5,878 nucleotides of DNA. Origin: LGRD01 sp031378125. GTDB lineage: Bacteria > Pseudomonadota > Gammaproteobacteria > Burkholderiales > Burkholderiaceae_C. The stretch covers positions 1-5,878 of the forward strand of contig JANNDW010000309.1 in the NCBI GenBank assembly GCA_031378125.1. Reading direction: 5' to 3'. Under the pieces are notes generated by a model, which was not told the DNA's origin, made no database searches, and was given only the letters and a program-made list of their open reading frames with translations. This document shows, in pieces, positions 1 to 5,877 of the stretch (the stretch's first letter is position 1; each line of letters starts with the position of its first letter). The position numbers and the translations under genes were made by a program.

Positions 1-46
1 GGCGACGCAGCGAAGTAAAGGGGGAGGGCCGAGTCTTTTCCGGCCC
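1..46. repeat. Hairpin and repeat-like sequence downstream of livM
   Basis: A perfect 6-bp inverted repeat, GGGCCG (26-31) and CGGCCC (41-46), encloses a 9-nt loop. It is flanked on the left by a G-run and the string GCAGCGAAGT. The GC-rich, CGAAG-containing character recalls the short interspersed intergenic elements common in Burkholderiales, and it resembles the spacer at 1278-1341 and the end of the TetR gene. On the minus strand the hairpin lies about 140 bases past the livM stop and is followed by TCCCCCTTTACTT, which is not a clean U-tract. It might act as a weak terminator or mRNA 3' end for the leftward operon. The rest of 1-184 shows no convincing gene on either strand; an ATG at 55 on the minus strand opens 18 codons to the window edge without a good ribosome binding site. 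Confidence 0.35.
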
Positions 47-184
47 GGAGGACATGAGCGGAGTTGCCCACCCGATGACCTCGGCCCGCGCGGCCCGTCA
101 ACGTGAACGCAAGGAAGCAGTCGTTCGCGAAGGGCAACACCGGGCCGAAAGGTGTCGGGTAAGTCGCCTGGCAGGGGGTCAGTT

Positions 185-1261
185 TCATCTCAAGCGCTCC
201 GATTTCTGGAAGCTCTTCTGCCGCTTGAACATGCCTTTGCGATAGAACGGAAAGATCTGCAAATAGGTGCGCACCTTCAACCAACGGCCATACAAACCCA
301 TCGGCTCGAACAGCACAAAGGCGATCAGCACCACACCGTAGACCAGGCCCTGCAAGCCCGGCGCCTGACCAATGGCCGCGGGCAGGTAGTCTTTGCCCAG
401 CGAAATCACTTGCGGCATGGTGATGAGAAAGATCGCGCCGAGAAAAGCGCCATGCACCGAGCCGAGCCCGCCGATCACCACCATCAGCAACAGGTCGACC
501 GACTGGATGATGTTGAACTGGTCGGGCGAGATGAACTTCAGCTTGTGCGCATACAGCGCGCCGCCGATGCCGGCAAGCGCTGCCGAGATGGCAAACGACA
601 GCGTCTTGTAGTAAGCCAGGTGAATGCCCATGCTTTGGGCCGACACCTCAGAGTCGCGAATCGCGACGAACGCCCGGCCGGTGGAGGAGCGCAACAGGTT
701 CAGGATCGCCAGCGTGCTCAACACCGTGACGACCAGGCACAGCCAGTAGAACGATTCGCCGGATTCGAGCGTCCACCCGAACACCTCGGGAGACTTCAGG
801 TGCATGCCGGCGTTGCCGCCGGTCACCGATTCCCAGCGCGCAAACACCTCTTCGACGATGAAGCCGAACGACAGCGTGGCAATGCCCAGGTAGATGCCCT
901 TCACCCGCAGCGCCGGCAGGCCCACCACCATGCCCACCGCCGCCGACAGCAAGCCCGCCAACGCCAACGCAATCGGGAACGGCACACCAGCCTGCGTCAG
1001 CGCCCCCTGCGTGTAGGCGCCGACACCCAAAAAAGCCGCATGCCCCAGCGAGAACAAGCCGGTGAAGCCGGCCAGCAGCATCAGCCCCAGGCCGACCACC
1101 GAGTAGATCAGCACGAAGGTCAGTTGCGCGAGCCAGTACTCCGGCAGCAACCAGGGTGCGGCCAGCAGCACGAGCATCAGCGCGGAATACCAGAACCGGT
1201 GCCCGCCGTGCTTGGCCAGGCGAACGTCCTGCAGGTAGTCGGTCTTGAAGATGTAGCGCAC
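185..1261 (-). CDS. livM: LIV-type (branched-chain amino acid family) ABC transporter permease, LivM-like
   Basis: This is an inner-membrane permease subunit of a HAAT/LIV-type ABC importer (BPD_transp_2 family), which pairs with a LivH-type partner to form the transport channel. The 358-residue protein is full length. It has an amphipathic N-terminus (MRYIFKTDYLQDVRLAKHGG), then many hydrophobic segments from about residue 25 onward. The family signature GLFSLGHAAFLGVGAYT is at 68-84, the cytoplasmic coupling-loop motif GRAFVAIRDSEVSAQSMGI at 195-213, and IGGLGSVHGAFLGA at 263-276. A basic tail (about 327-358, FPFYRKGMFKRQKSF) ends the protein. Translation starts at GTG (1261-1259); no in-frame ATG lies upstream, and the ribosome binding site is poor (a G-run 9 nt away). 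It follows livH in a leftward operon after an 84-bp repeat-like spacer. The substrate cannot be read from the permease; LIV-type systems also carry aromatic and aliphatic acids, amides and urea. The symbol is by family only. Confidence 0.93.
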   Translation of the reverse strand: MRYIFKTDYLQDVRLAKHGGHRFWYSALMLVLLAAPWLLPEYWLAQLTFVLIYSVVGLGLMLLAGFTGLFSLGHAAFLGVGAYTQGALTQAGVPFPIALALAGLLSAAVGMVVGLPALRVKGIYLGIATLSFGFIVEEVFARWESVTGGNAGMHLKSPEVFGWTLESGESFYWLCLVVTVLSTLAILNLLRSSTGRAFVAIRDSEVSAQSMGIHLAYYKTLSFAISAALAGIGGALYAHKLKFISPDQFNIIQSVDLLLMVVIGGLGSVHGAFLGAIFLITMPQVISLGKDYLPAAIGQAPGLQGLVYGVVLIAFVLFEPMGLYGRWLKVRTYLQIFPFYRKGMFKRQKSFQKSERLR

Positions 1262-1345
1262 GTCAGTTGGCCCCCAAGGCGCTTCGCGCCGCCCCCCCGA
1301 GGGCGAGCGAGCATGTCTTGAGGCGGCTCGGCGACATGCTCCGTC
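1262..1345. repeat. Palindromic repeat-like spacer between livH and livM
   Basis: The 84-bp gap between the two permease genes carries two inverted repeats. GAGCATGTC (1309-1317) pairs perfectly with GACATGCTC (1333-1341) around a 15-nt loop that itself contains GAG/CTC. GGCGC (1278-1282) pairs with GCGCC (1286-1290) around TTC, and a run of C follows at 1291-1298. The composition and double hairpin resemble interspersed intergenic elements of Burkholderiales; this is recalled resemblance, not a search result. In the livHM transcript both stems would fold between the cistrons, so they could stabilise the upstream message, cause partial termination, or lower livM expression. The second stem ends about 16 nt before the livM GTG. 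Confidence 0.6.
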
Positions 1346-2260
1346 TCAGACTTTCTTGCGCAGCTTCTCGCCGAACAGCCCGTTCGGCTTGACCATCAGC
1401 ATGATCAGCACCACCACATACGCGGCGATGTCCTTGAAACCTTCGGGCATGAAGAAACCGGCCAGCGCTTCGACCACGCCGATGATCATGCCGCCGACGA
1501 TCGCGCCGGGCAGGCTGCCGAAGCCACCCACCACCGCGGCGGGAAAGGCCTTCAGCCCAATGAACCCCATGTTGGCGTGCACGAAGGTGATCGGCGCCAG
1601 CAGCAGCCCCGCGATCGCCGCCACACCCGCCGCCAAACCCCACACCAGCCCATTCAGCCGCTTGACCGGAATGCCCATGTAGTAGGCGGCCAACTGGTTT
1701 TGCGACGAGGCCTGCATGGCCACACCCAGCTTGCTGTACTTGAACAGCCCGTAGAGCAACCCGCTCAGCACCGCGGTGGCGGCAATCACCGCCATCTGCT
1801 CGACGTTGAGCACCAACCCGCCGAGGTTCCATATCTGGTCTTTGTAAGGCACCGGCAGCGTGTAGGTCTCGGTACCGATGTTCGGGATCATCGTGATGAG
1901 GCCGCGCGCCACGTAGCCGATGCCGATCGTCAGCATCACGATGGAAAACGCCGGTTGCCCCAGGATGGGCCGGATCACCACCCGCTCGATCAGCATGCCG
2001 ATCACGGCCATCGCGGCGATGGCGCACAGCACCGCCAGCCAGAACGGGAACCCCAGCAAGGTCATGCAGGCCAGGCCGCCGAAGGCACCCAGCATCATCA
2101 ATTCGCCCTGCGCGAAGCTGACGGTTTCGGTGGCCTTGTAGATGAGCACGAAGCCAAGCGCGATCAGGCCGTAGATGCAGCCCTGCGCAATGCCGCTGAT
2201 GATGATTTGCAGAACCTGCAACGGCGAACCTTTGGTTGTTGTCTTCGCCGCAAACACCAT
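1346..2260 (-). CDS. livH: LIV-type (branched-chain amino acid family) ABC transporter permease, LivH-like
   Basis: This is the partner permease of the LIV/HAAT-type importer, an integral inner-membrane protein of the BPD_transp_2 family. The 304-residue product shows the family landmarks: an N-terminal membrane segment around GIAQGCIYGLIALGFVLIY (23-41), then ETVSFAQGELMMLGAF (45-60, the equivalent of the usual NFAHGE motif), the coupling loop KLGVAMQASSQNQLAAYYMGI (177-197), and KAFPAAVVGGFGSLPGAIVGG (237-257). It ends in a basic tail, KLRKKV. The ATG at 2260 has no clear ribosome binding site and gives a polar 13-residue leader. A TTG at 2221-2219, preceded by AAAGG with 7-nt spacing, would give MQVLQIIISGIAQ, closer to usual LivH N-termini (291 residues). 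The gene is first in the leftward operon and divergent from the TetR gene, so the palindrome at 2296-2315 probably influences it. The substrate is unknown and the symbol is by family. Confidence 0.92.
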   Translation of the reverse strand: MVFAAKTTTKGSPLQVLQIIISGIAQGCIYGLIALGFVLIYKATETVSFAQGELMMLGAFGGLACMTLLGFPFWLAVLCAIAAMAVIGMLIERVVIRPILGQPAFSIVMLTIGIGYVARGLITMIPNIGTETYTLPVPYKDQIWNLGGLVLNVEQMAVIAATAVLSGLLYGLFKYSKLGVAMQASSQNQLAAYYMGIPVKRLNGLVWGLAAGVAAIAGLLLAPITFVHANMGFIGLKAFPAAVVGGFGSLPGAIVGGMIIGVVEALAGFFMPEGFKDIAAYVVVLIMLMVKPNGLFGEKLRKKV

Positions 2261-2287
2261 TGCGGGCGGTGAAGCGGCGAGCTATTC

Positions 2288-2317
2288 TTGACTTGCCAAG
2301 CAAGCAGTTGCTTTGTA
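2288..2317 (+). promoter_or_regulatory. Putative TetR operator and promoter in the divergent livH/tetR gap
   Basis: AAGCAA (2298-2303) and TTGCTT (2308-2313) form a perfect 6-4-6 inverted repeat. An outer C/G pair at 2296 and 2315 extends it to 20 bp with one mismatched position pair (2297/2314). Size and symmetry fit TetR-family operators, and it sits between the regulator and a divergent operon. A -35-like TTGACT (2288-2293) is directly to its left. The -10 position, about 2311-2317 (TTTGTA at 18-bp spacing), is weak and lies over the right half-site. A bound dimer would therefore cover the spacer and -10 of the rightward promoter. A shorter overlapping palindrome, CTTGC-CAA-GCAAG, lies at 2292-2304. 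The operator edge is 35 nt from the livH ATG and 41 nt from the tetR ATG. I see no strong leftward promoter hexamers. Confidence 0.6.
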
Positions 2318-2356
2318 GCGGACCTGGCCCCCGATGTGCCAGCGTGGAAACCCCAA

Positions 2357-3070
2357 ATGACGGCCAACGCGATCGCTGCCGAACCCCACCCTCGACCTCG
2401 CGGCAAGCGCGCCGCACCGGAGCCCGGCGAGGCACTGAACCGGCGTGCCGACTTGGTGCGCGTGGCCGCGCGGATGTTCCGCGAAAAGGGCTTCGAAGGC
2501 ACGACGATTCGTGACATTGCGCATGCCGTGGGCATGCGCTCGGGCAGCCCGTTCTATCACTTCGCCAACAAGCACGAAATCCTGATGGCGGTGATGGAAG
2601 AGGGCTTGCGGCTTGGCCTGGAGCGCACCGAGTCCGTGCTGGGCGACGACCATCCGCCGGCCACGGAACGGTTCAGGCGCCTGGTGCGGGCGCACTACGG
2701 CATCCTGCACGACAGCGGCAGTGACTTCATTCCGGTGATGCTGTACGACTGGCGTTCGCTGCCCGACCAGTACAAGCGCCGCATCATCGAGTTGAAGGAC
2801 CGTTACGACGCGATCTGGCAGCGCACGCTGGACGACCTTCATGCGCAAGGCCGCCTGCACACCGAACCGCACCTGGCGCGATTGATGATCCTGGGCGCGA
2901 TCAACTTTTCGGCCACCTGGTACCGCGCCGAGTCGCGCAAAGCCCGGGCGGTCGACCTGGACGAGCTGGCTGCGCAGACGGTCGCGCTGGTTCTGCACGA
3001 GCCCGCCGGGCCGCCCCAAGGGCGAATACCGCAGCGCGAAGCGCGTAGGTTTCCTGAGGATCCCGCATGA
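2357..3070 (+). CDS. TetR/AcrR-family transcriptional regulator with KstR2-like effector domain
   Basis: This is a cytoplasmic one-component regulator expected to bind DNA as a dimer and release it on ligand binding. From the chosen start it has 237 residues. After a Pro/Arg-rich leader (1-30), the helix-turn-helix domain runs from about 33 to 76 (VRVAARMFREKGFEGTTIRD, then FYHFANKHEIL). The effector domain (about 85-213) has the pattern YDWRSLPDQYKRRIIELKDRYDAIW (130-154) and LMILGAINFSATWYR (176-190). These resemble the C-terminal domain of KstR2-like regulators, some of which bind CoA thioesters; a CoA-ester ligand here is inference. The ATG at 2357 is preferred because GGAAA lies 6 nt upstream. 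A longer reading from TTG at 2288 would overlap the promoter. The last 20-odd residues (from about 215, Pro/Arg-rich) look like a repeat-derived tail. The stop overlaps the next start (ATGA), so it is co-transcribed with the AtuA pair, and it probably autoregulates through the upstream palindrome. Confidence 0.92.
   Translation: MTANAIAAEPHPRPRGKRAAPEPGEALNRRADLVRVAARMFREKGFEGTTIRDIAHAVGMRSGSPFYHFANKHEILMAVMEEGLRLGLERTESVLGDDHPPATERFRRLVRAHYGILHDSGSDFIPVMLYDWRSLPDQYKRRIIELKDRYDAIWQRTLDDLHAQGRLHTEPHLARLMILGAINFSATWYRAESRKARAVDLDELAAQTVALVLHEPAGPPQGRIPQREARRFPEDPA
3005..3050 (+). repeat. Repeat-like GC-rich sequence read through as the TetR C-terminal tail
   Basis: The last codons of the TetR gene contain the palindrome GCGC-GAA-GCGC (3034-3044), the reverse complement of GCGCTTCGCGC at 1279-1289 in the livH-livM spacer. 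The stretch encodes PAGPPQGRIPQREARR, with no resemblance to a TetR helix, after the effector domain appears to finish near residue 213. Similar strings occur as interspersed elements near gene ends in Burkholderiales genomes (recalled, not searched). The simplest reading is an intergenic repeat captured in frame by loss of an upstream stop codon. Confidence 0.4.
3056..3060 (+). promoter_or_regulatory. Ribosome binding site of the AtuA-family gene
   Basis: GAGGA lies 6 nt before the ATG at 3067, inside the last codons of the TetR gene. It fixes the start of the AtuA-family gene and, together with the ATGA overlap, points to translational coupling. Confidence 0.75.
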
Positions 3071-4455
3071 AAACGATTCGGCTCGGCTCCGGACTGGGCT
3101 TTTATGGCGACTCGTGGGAGCCGGTGCGTGCGTCGATTGAACGCGGCGGCGCGCAGTACGTCTGTTCCGATCACCTGGCCGAACTCACGCTGGCGATCCT
3201 GCGCAAGGACCAGGCGCGCGATCCGGCCGCCGGCTACACGCGCGACCTGGTGCCGATGCTCACGGCGCTGTGGCCAGCCGCGGCAAAGCATGGCGTGAAG
3301 TTCGTGCTCAACGCGGGCGGGCTCAATCCGCAAGGCGCGGCGTTGGCATTGCAGGCCGCGTTCAAGGCCAAGGGCTGGGCAGCGCGCATTGCCGTTGTGG
3401 TGGGTGACTCGGTGCTGGGCCGCGTCGGCGAATTGCGCGAGGCCGGGCAGGCGCTCGCACACATGGACACCGGCGCCGACATCGCACCGGTGCGCGAGCG
3501 GCTGGTGTTCGCCAATGCCTACCTGGGCGCGGCACCGATTGTTCAGGCGCTGGCGGCGGGCGCGGACATCGTGCTGACCGGCCGCGTGGCCGACGCCGCG
3601 CTGTTTCTGGCGCCGCTGGTTCACGAGTTCGGCTGGGCCCTGAACCCATCGGGTGAAGCCGGCTGGAACCGCCTCGCGCAAGGCTTGACGATCGGCCACC
3701 TGATGGAGTGTTCGGGCCAGGGCTCGGGCGGCAACTTCGGCTCGGCCGGTGCATGGCAACGCATCCCGGATCTCACCCACATCGGCTACCCCATCGCCGA
3801 AGTCAGCGAGGATGGCAGCGCCATCGTGACCAAAGCGCCGGGCACGGGTGGGCGCGTCAACTTCCACACGCTGCGGCAACAACTGCTGTACGAGGTGCAC
3901 AACCCGCATGCCTATTTTTCACCTGACGTGGTGCTGGACATGGGCACAGTGCGGCTCGACGACCTGGGCGACAACCGCGTGCGCGTGAGCGGCGCCACCG
4001 GCCGGCCCGCACCGGCCTCACTGAAGATCGTCGCCGGTTTCGAGGACGGCTGGATGGGCCAGGCGGTGATCGGCTTTTGCTGGCCGGACGCGCTGGCCAA
4101 GGCCGACGCGGTGGTCGAATCGGTCAAGCAGCAACTGGCCGAGCGCAAGATGCCGTACCAAGAGTTGTGTGTCGAGCGGCTCGGCCATGACACCTTCCTC
4201 GGCCCGCATGCGAACTCGCGGCACGCCGACGACCTGAACGAAGTGTGGCTGCGCATGGCGATCCGCTGCACCGACAAGCGTGTGGCCGAAGGCTTCCCGC
4301 GGCTGTTCCCGTGGATGGCTTTGTCCGGCCCGCCCTTCATGGGTGGCTTTCACGGCATCGCACCGGCCAGCCAGTTGCTGGGGCTTTGGCCCACGACCGT
4401 GCGGCGAGACCTGGTCGAATCTGCAGTGGCCGTGCGCCTGCTGGAGAGCGCATGA
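3067..4455 (+). CDS. AtuA-family protein (acyclic terpene utilisation family, DUF1446)
   Basis: This protein belongs to the AtuA family, named after the first gene of the Pseudomonas citronellol/geraniol catabolic cluster (atu). The exact reaction is not established to my knowledge. The 462-residue protein has no signal peptide or membrane segment and is probably cytoplasmic. Typical AtuA blocks appear in order: GSGLGFYGDSWEP (7-19), YVCSDHLAELT (31-41), LNAGGLNPQG (81-90), GADIVLTGRVADAALFLAPL (165-184), HLMECSGQGSGGNF (211-224), GYPIAEV (240-246), KAPGTGG (256-262), YEVHNPHAYFSPDVVLDM (275-292) and the C-terminal LSGPPFMGGFHG (419-430). The start is set by GAGGA 6 nt upstream. It overlaps the TetR stop and the next gene by 4 bp on each side. 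The short C-terminal domain carried by longer AtuA proteins is encoded separately by the next gene, so the two probably form one complex. A role in branched or isoprenoid acyl-CoA breakdown is suggested by the family name only; no acyl-CoA carboxylase is visible here. Confidence 0.93.
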   Translation: MKTIRLGSGLGFYGDSWEPVRASIERGGAQYVCSDHLAELTLAILRKDQARDPAAGYTRDLVPMLTALWPAAAKHGVKFVLNAGGLNPQGAALALQAAFKAKGWAARIAVVVGDSVLGRVGELREAGQALAHMDTGADIAPVRERLVFANAYLGAAPIVQALAAGADIVLTGRVADAALFLAPLVHEFGWALNPSGEAGWNRLAQGLTIGHLMECSGQGSGGNFGSAGAWQRIPDLTHIGYPIAEVSEDGSAIVTKAPGTGGRVNFHTLRQQLLYEVHNPHAYFSPDVVLDMGTVRLDDLGDNRVRVSGATGRPAPASLKIVAGFEDGWMGQAVIGFCWPDALAKADAVVESVKQQLAERKMPYQELCVERLGHDTFLGPHANSRHADDLNEVWLRMAIRCTDKRVAEGFPRLFPWMALSGPPFMGGFHGIAPASQLLGLWPTTVRRDLVESAVAVRLLESA

Positions 4456-4832
4456 AGCTGCGCCTGGCCCAGATCGCCCACGCCCGCAGCGGCGACAAGG
4501 CCGACCGCGCCGACATCGGCCTGTTCGCGTGGGATGCTGCCGGCTACGCCGCGCTGCTTGAAACGGTGACGCCGCAGCGCATGGCCGACCACTTTGCGCA
4601 CCTGCTGGGCGGCAACGAGGCAACGCGCGTGGAGCGCTTTCCGCTGCCCAACATCCTGGCCATCAAGTTCGTGCTGAACGGCGCACTGTCGGGTGGTGCG
4701 GCGCACAGCCTGCGCAGCGACAACCTGGGCAAGACGATTGCGGCGCAGTTGTTGCGCATGGAAGTCGAGCTGCCCGATGAGGCGGCCGACGCACTGCTTG
4801 CCGGCGCACGCCAGGCGATTGAAAGCATGTGA
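4452..4832 (+). CDS. AtuA-related small protein (AtuA C-terminal ferredoxin-like domain)
   Basis: A 126-residue cytoplasmic protein that resembles the C-terminal domain of long AtuA proteins, usually called AtuA-related or AtuA ferredoxin-like fold; that name refers to fold, and no iron-sulfur cysteines are present (the protein has no Cys). Visible blocks are LAQIAHARSGDKAD (5-18) with DIGLFAW after it, RFPLPNILAIKFVLNGALSGG (62-82), and SLRSDNLGKTIAAQLLRMEVELP (86-108). The GDKAD segment departs slightly from the more usual GDKG form. The start is the ATG at 4452, preceded by GGAG 5 nt upstream and overlapping the previous stop as ATGA; a longer reading in this frame runs back inside the AtuA gene and has no support. 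The tight overlap and domain relationship suggest it works as a subunit of the AtuA protein. The biochemical role is unknown. Confidence 0.88.
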   Translation: MKLRLAQIAHARSGDKADRADIGLFAWDAAGYAALLETVTPQRMADHFAHLLGGNEATRVERFPLPNILAIKFVLNGALSGGAAHSLRSDNLGKTIAAQLLRMEVELPDEAADALLAGARQAIESM

Positions 4833-4834
4833 AG

Positions 4835-4863
4835 GTCGACGCACCGAAGTCCGGTGCGCAGAC
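4835..4863. terminator. Hairpin in the convergent gap, possible bidirectional terminator
   Basis: CGCACCG (4840-4846) pairs perfectly with CGGTGCG (4852-4858) around a 5-nt loop. After a 2x2 mismatch, GTC (4835-4837) pairs with GAC (4861-4863). It begins 3 bases after the AtuA-related stop codon and faces the stop of the convergent oxidoreductase gene at 4879. There is no U-tract on either strand, so it is not a canonical intrinsic terminator; its position makes a 3'-end function plausible for both transcripts. Confidence 0.45.
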
Positions 4864-4878
4864 GCTCGGACAGTGCCC

Positions 4879-5877
4879 TCACGGCCGCTCGAACCGCCCG
4901 CTCGCCTCCGATGCGAACAGCGCCCCGATGATCCGCATGTTGGCGGCCGCGTCGTCCAGCCCTGCGGCATCGGGTGTCTCCGAGCGCACCGCGTTCGAGA
5001 ACGCTTCCGCCTGCAACTGGTATTGGTCGGCCGCCGGCACGGTGACGCTGCGAATACCGGCGCCGTCGAGCGCACTCGCATCGTCGATCCAGTAGCGGCA
5101 GGCCTGATCTTGCGGCGCATTGAACGGAATCTCGATCTCGATGCGCCCGCGCGTGCCTACCAGTTGAACACGCTGGTAACGCGCCGCCTGCGTGGACACT
5201 GTGAACGCCAGGTGGCGCCCGCCGCCGAAGTCCAGCAAGCCGCTGGTGCCGCGGTCGGTCTTGAACACCGGGTCGCGGTCGACGGCGGCAACCGCGCGCT
5301 CGGGCTCGCGCTCGAAGAACCAGCGTCCGGCGGTGATCGCGTAGCAGCCGATGTCGTACAGCGCACCACCGCCGATGTCGGCGATATTGCGGATGTTCGC
5401 CGGGTCGTCGTTGAAGTAGCTGAACGGCACGTGCACGTAGCGCAACTCGCCGATGACGCCTTGCCGCAGTTGTTCTCGCACCGCCGCCCACTGCGGGTGA
5501 AACTTCACCATGAAGGCCTCGCGAATGTGAACTTTGGAGGCGTGCGGCCGCAGCACCCCCAGGTCCGCGGCCTTCAGCGAAAACGGCTTCTCGCACAGCA
5601 CATGCTTGCCGGCCCGGGCTGCCGCGAGCGTCCACTCGACATGCAGATGGTTGGGTAGCGGGTTGTAGATCGCCTCGACGGCGGGGTCGGCCAGCAGCGC
5701 CTCGTAGGAACCATGGGCCGTGGGAATGCCCAAAGCCGCTGCGACGGCCTGCGCCTTGTTCAAGTCCCGCGAGGCGATGGCCACAACGGCCAGCTGCTTG
5801 CTCTTGAGCATGGCGGGGATCACCTTTTCGGTGCCGATCAAAGCGGTGGACAAAATGCCCCAGCGAACGGGTTCCAT
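4879..5877 (-). CDS. Gfo/Idh/MocA-family NAD(P)-dependent oxidoreductase
   Basis: A cytoplasmic dehydrogenase of the glucose-fructose oxidoreductase / inositol dehydrogenase / MocA family, which oxidises or reduces sugars, polyols and related compounds with NAD(P). The 332-residue length is typical. The N-terminal Rossmann domain has WGILSTALIGTEKVIPAML (6-24), a variant of the glycine-rich dinucleotide loop; VAIASRD (32-38); YNPLPNHLHVEW (71-82); and the hallmark CEKPFS (95-100), whose Lys97 is the usual catalytic and cofactor-contacting lysine. The C-terminal domain contains EAFMVKFHPQW (120-130), GGGALYDIGCYAI (169-181) and DQYQLQAEAFSNAVR (284-298). The EAFM and YDIG patterns place it near the dihydrodiol / D-xylose dehydrogenase-like branch, but the substrate cannot be assigned. 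The ATG at 5877-5875 is at the window edge, so its ribosome binding site and promoter are not visible. It converges on the AtuA operon with a 46-bp gap and may be functionally unrelated. Confidence 0.93.
   Translation of the reverse strand: MEPVRWGILSTALIGTEKVIPAMLKSKQLAVVAIASRDLNKAQAVAAALGIPTAHGSYEALLADPAVEAIYNPLPNHLHVEWTLAAARAGKHVLCEKPFSLKAADLGVLRPHASKVHIREAFMVKFHPQWAAVREQLRQGVIGELRYVHVPFSYFNDDPANIRNIADIGGGALYDIGCYAITAGRWFFEREPERAVAAVDRDPVFKTDRGTSGLLDFGGGRHLAFTVSTQAARYQRVQLVGTRGRIEIEIPFNAPQDQACRYWIDDASALDGAGIRSVTVPAADQYQLQAEAFSNAVRSETPDAAGLDDAAANMRIIGALFASEASGRFERP

Noticed and set aside
135..157. Inverted repeat CAACACC / GGTGTCG around a 9-nt loop, a possible livM terminator.
   Set aside because: The stem needs a G-U pair, is followed by no U-tract on the minus strand, and is no better than chance in such GC-rich DNA.
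54..245. A 63-residue plus-strand reading beginning ATG at 54 after GGAGGAC.
   Set aside because: The purine-rich string is too close to the ATG for good initiation, the product is Arg-rich without family features, and its 3' end lies antisense over the livM C-terminus.
152..1321. A 389-residue plus-strand open frame opposite livM.
   Set aside because: The His/Arg/Gln-rich composition without motifs is typical of an antisense shadow of a high-GC gene; livM on the other strand has clear family signatures over the same span.
2288..2356. An upstream TTG start at 2288 that would lengthen the TetR protein by 23 residues.
   Set aside because: The TTG is part of the -35-like TTGACT, has no ribosome binding site and would run through the operator; the ATG at 2357 has GGAAA at 6-nt spacing.
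2839..3909. A 356-residue minus-strand open frame opposite the TetR and AtuA genes.
   Set aside because: It spans two well-recognised genes on the opposite strand and shows only Arg/Ala/His-rich low-complexity sequence.
4544..5658. Long open frames on both strands over the oxidoreductase gene (minus 4544-5635, plus 4693-5658).
   Set aside because: Neither has a recognisable domain, and both overlap the Gfo/Idh/MocA gene, whose motifs and length are complete.
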